DNA from: Mycobacteriaceae bacterium
GTDB taxonomy: Bacteria; Actinomycetota; Actinomycetes; Mycobacteriales; Mycobacteriaceae
NCBI GenBank assembly: GCA_019242135.1
Contig: JAFAWC010000330.1
Span: forward strand, 1-6,486
Reading direction: 5' to 3'
Length of the DNA stretch: 6,486 nt
The notes under the pieces were generated by a model. The model worked only from the letters and a program-made list of their open reading frames with translations, did not search any database and was not told the DNA's origin. Shown here in pieces: positions 6,319 through 6,486 of this stretch (its first letter is position 1; every line of letters begins with the position of its first letter). The position numbers were made by a program, and so were the translations under genes.

Positions 6319-6485
6319 GGGTGCTGACTCGATACCGAAATCACTTCGCCGGTCAGGTAACTCGAGTAGTCGCTGGCGAGGAATGCGATCGTGGCGGCCA
6401 CCTCCCACGGCTCGGCGGCGCGGCCGAACGCCTCGCCCTCCGACAACCGATCCAGCAGGTCGGCCGAGCTGGTCTTCTCGAGGAA
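6315..6485 (-). CDS. ipdF: C-terminal end of a short-chain dehydrogenase, probably IpdF (partial)
   Basis: Only the last 56 codons are in the window; the gene continues beyond base 6486, where one further base belongs to the preceding codon. The peptide begins FLEKTSSADLLDRLSEGEAF and ends DYSSYLTGEVISVSSQHP. The stretch GRAAEPWEVAATIAFLASDYSSYLTGEVI is the usual SDR C-terminal pattern (substrate-loop exit, then the S-Y-x-T-G strand). The catalytic Ser-Tyr-Lys and cofactor loop are outside. IpdF oxidises the 5-hydroxyl of 5-OH-HIC-CoA in the known pathway. Its TGA overlaps the kstR2 ATG, so it heads or belongs to the ipdF-kstR2-fadA6 operon. In M. tuberculosis, as I recall, PPE64 separates ipdF from kstR2; here they overlap. 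SDR family is secure from this fragment; the name comes from context. Confidence 0.8.
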   Translation of the reverse strand, partial: FLEKTSSADLLDRLSEGEAFGRAAEPWEVAATIAFLASDYSSYLTGEVISVSSQHP

Positions 6486-6486
6486 C

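Noticed and set aside
4684..6327. 547-codon plus-strand open frame running opposite fadA6 and kstR2
   Set aside because: It is in exact antisense codon register with both genes (their starts and the 12-base gap keep the same phase). Stops there would need TTA, CTA or TCA sense codons, which are rare in GC-rich genomes. The product is rich in Arg, His, Asp and Gly with no recognisable domain, while the minus-strand genes have full catalytic motifs.
6319..6408. 30-residue N-terminal extension of KstR2
   Set aside because: It overlaps the ipdF coding end in another frame and exceeds the family length; the ATG at 6318 in an ATGA overlap is the natural start.
1..6486. mobile element, CRISPR array, tRNA/rRNA, toxin-antitoxin or phage genes
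   Set aside because: I looked for direct or inverted repeats beyond the KstR2 palindrome, transposase-like proteins and RNA gene patterns and saw none; coding is continuous and explained by known steroid genes plus one dehydrogenase.

Overview
The window is a compact, high-GC, fully coding block, almost certainly from a mycobacterium (Mycobacterium/Mycolicibacterium or a close actinobacterial relative). It carries most of the KstR2-controlled genes for degrading the last two rings (C and D) of cholesterol and other steroids. Residue patterns and gene order match, from memory, the M. tuberculosis Rv3550-Rv3553 and Rv3556c-Rv3559c region. No database search was run.

Layout. Bases 1-27 hold a perfect match to the KstR2 operator consensus. 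It stands directly in front of a plus-strand operon: echA20 (ring D hydrolase), ipdA and ipdB (two subunits of the ring C hydrolase), ipdC (flavin oxidoreductase) and a zinc-dependent medium-chain alcohol dehydrogenase. The first four genes are joined by 4-base start/stop overlaps (ATGA, GTGA, ATGA), and the dehydrogenase starts 9 bases after ipdC. A 24-base gap with a small GCAA-loop hairpin separates this run from a convergent minus-strand operon. Read in its own direction, that operon is ipdF (short-chain dehydrogenase, only the last 56 codons in the window), kstR2 (TetR repressor) and fadA6 (thiolase).

How the genes work together. In the established pathway FadD3 (outside the window) makes HIP-CoA, which is also the inducer that releases KstR2. 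After side-chain beta-oxidation, IpdF and IpdC convert the 5-hydroxy indane intermediate to the enone HIEC-CoA. EchA20 then opens ring D and IpdAB opens ring C. FadA6 works in the thiolysis of the resulting acyclic MOODA-CoA, giving small CoA esters for central metabolism.

What is less ordinary. The zinc alcohol dehydrogenase sits where, as I recall, M. tuberculosis has fdxB and Rv3555c. It has no assigned step in the known ring C/D pathway and is the best candidate here for something undescribed. I see no mobile element, tRNA, rRNA, CRISPR array or other sign of recent transfer, and no intergenic stretch longer than 45 bases.
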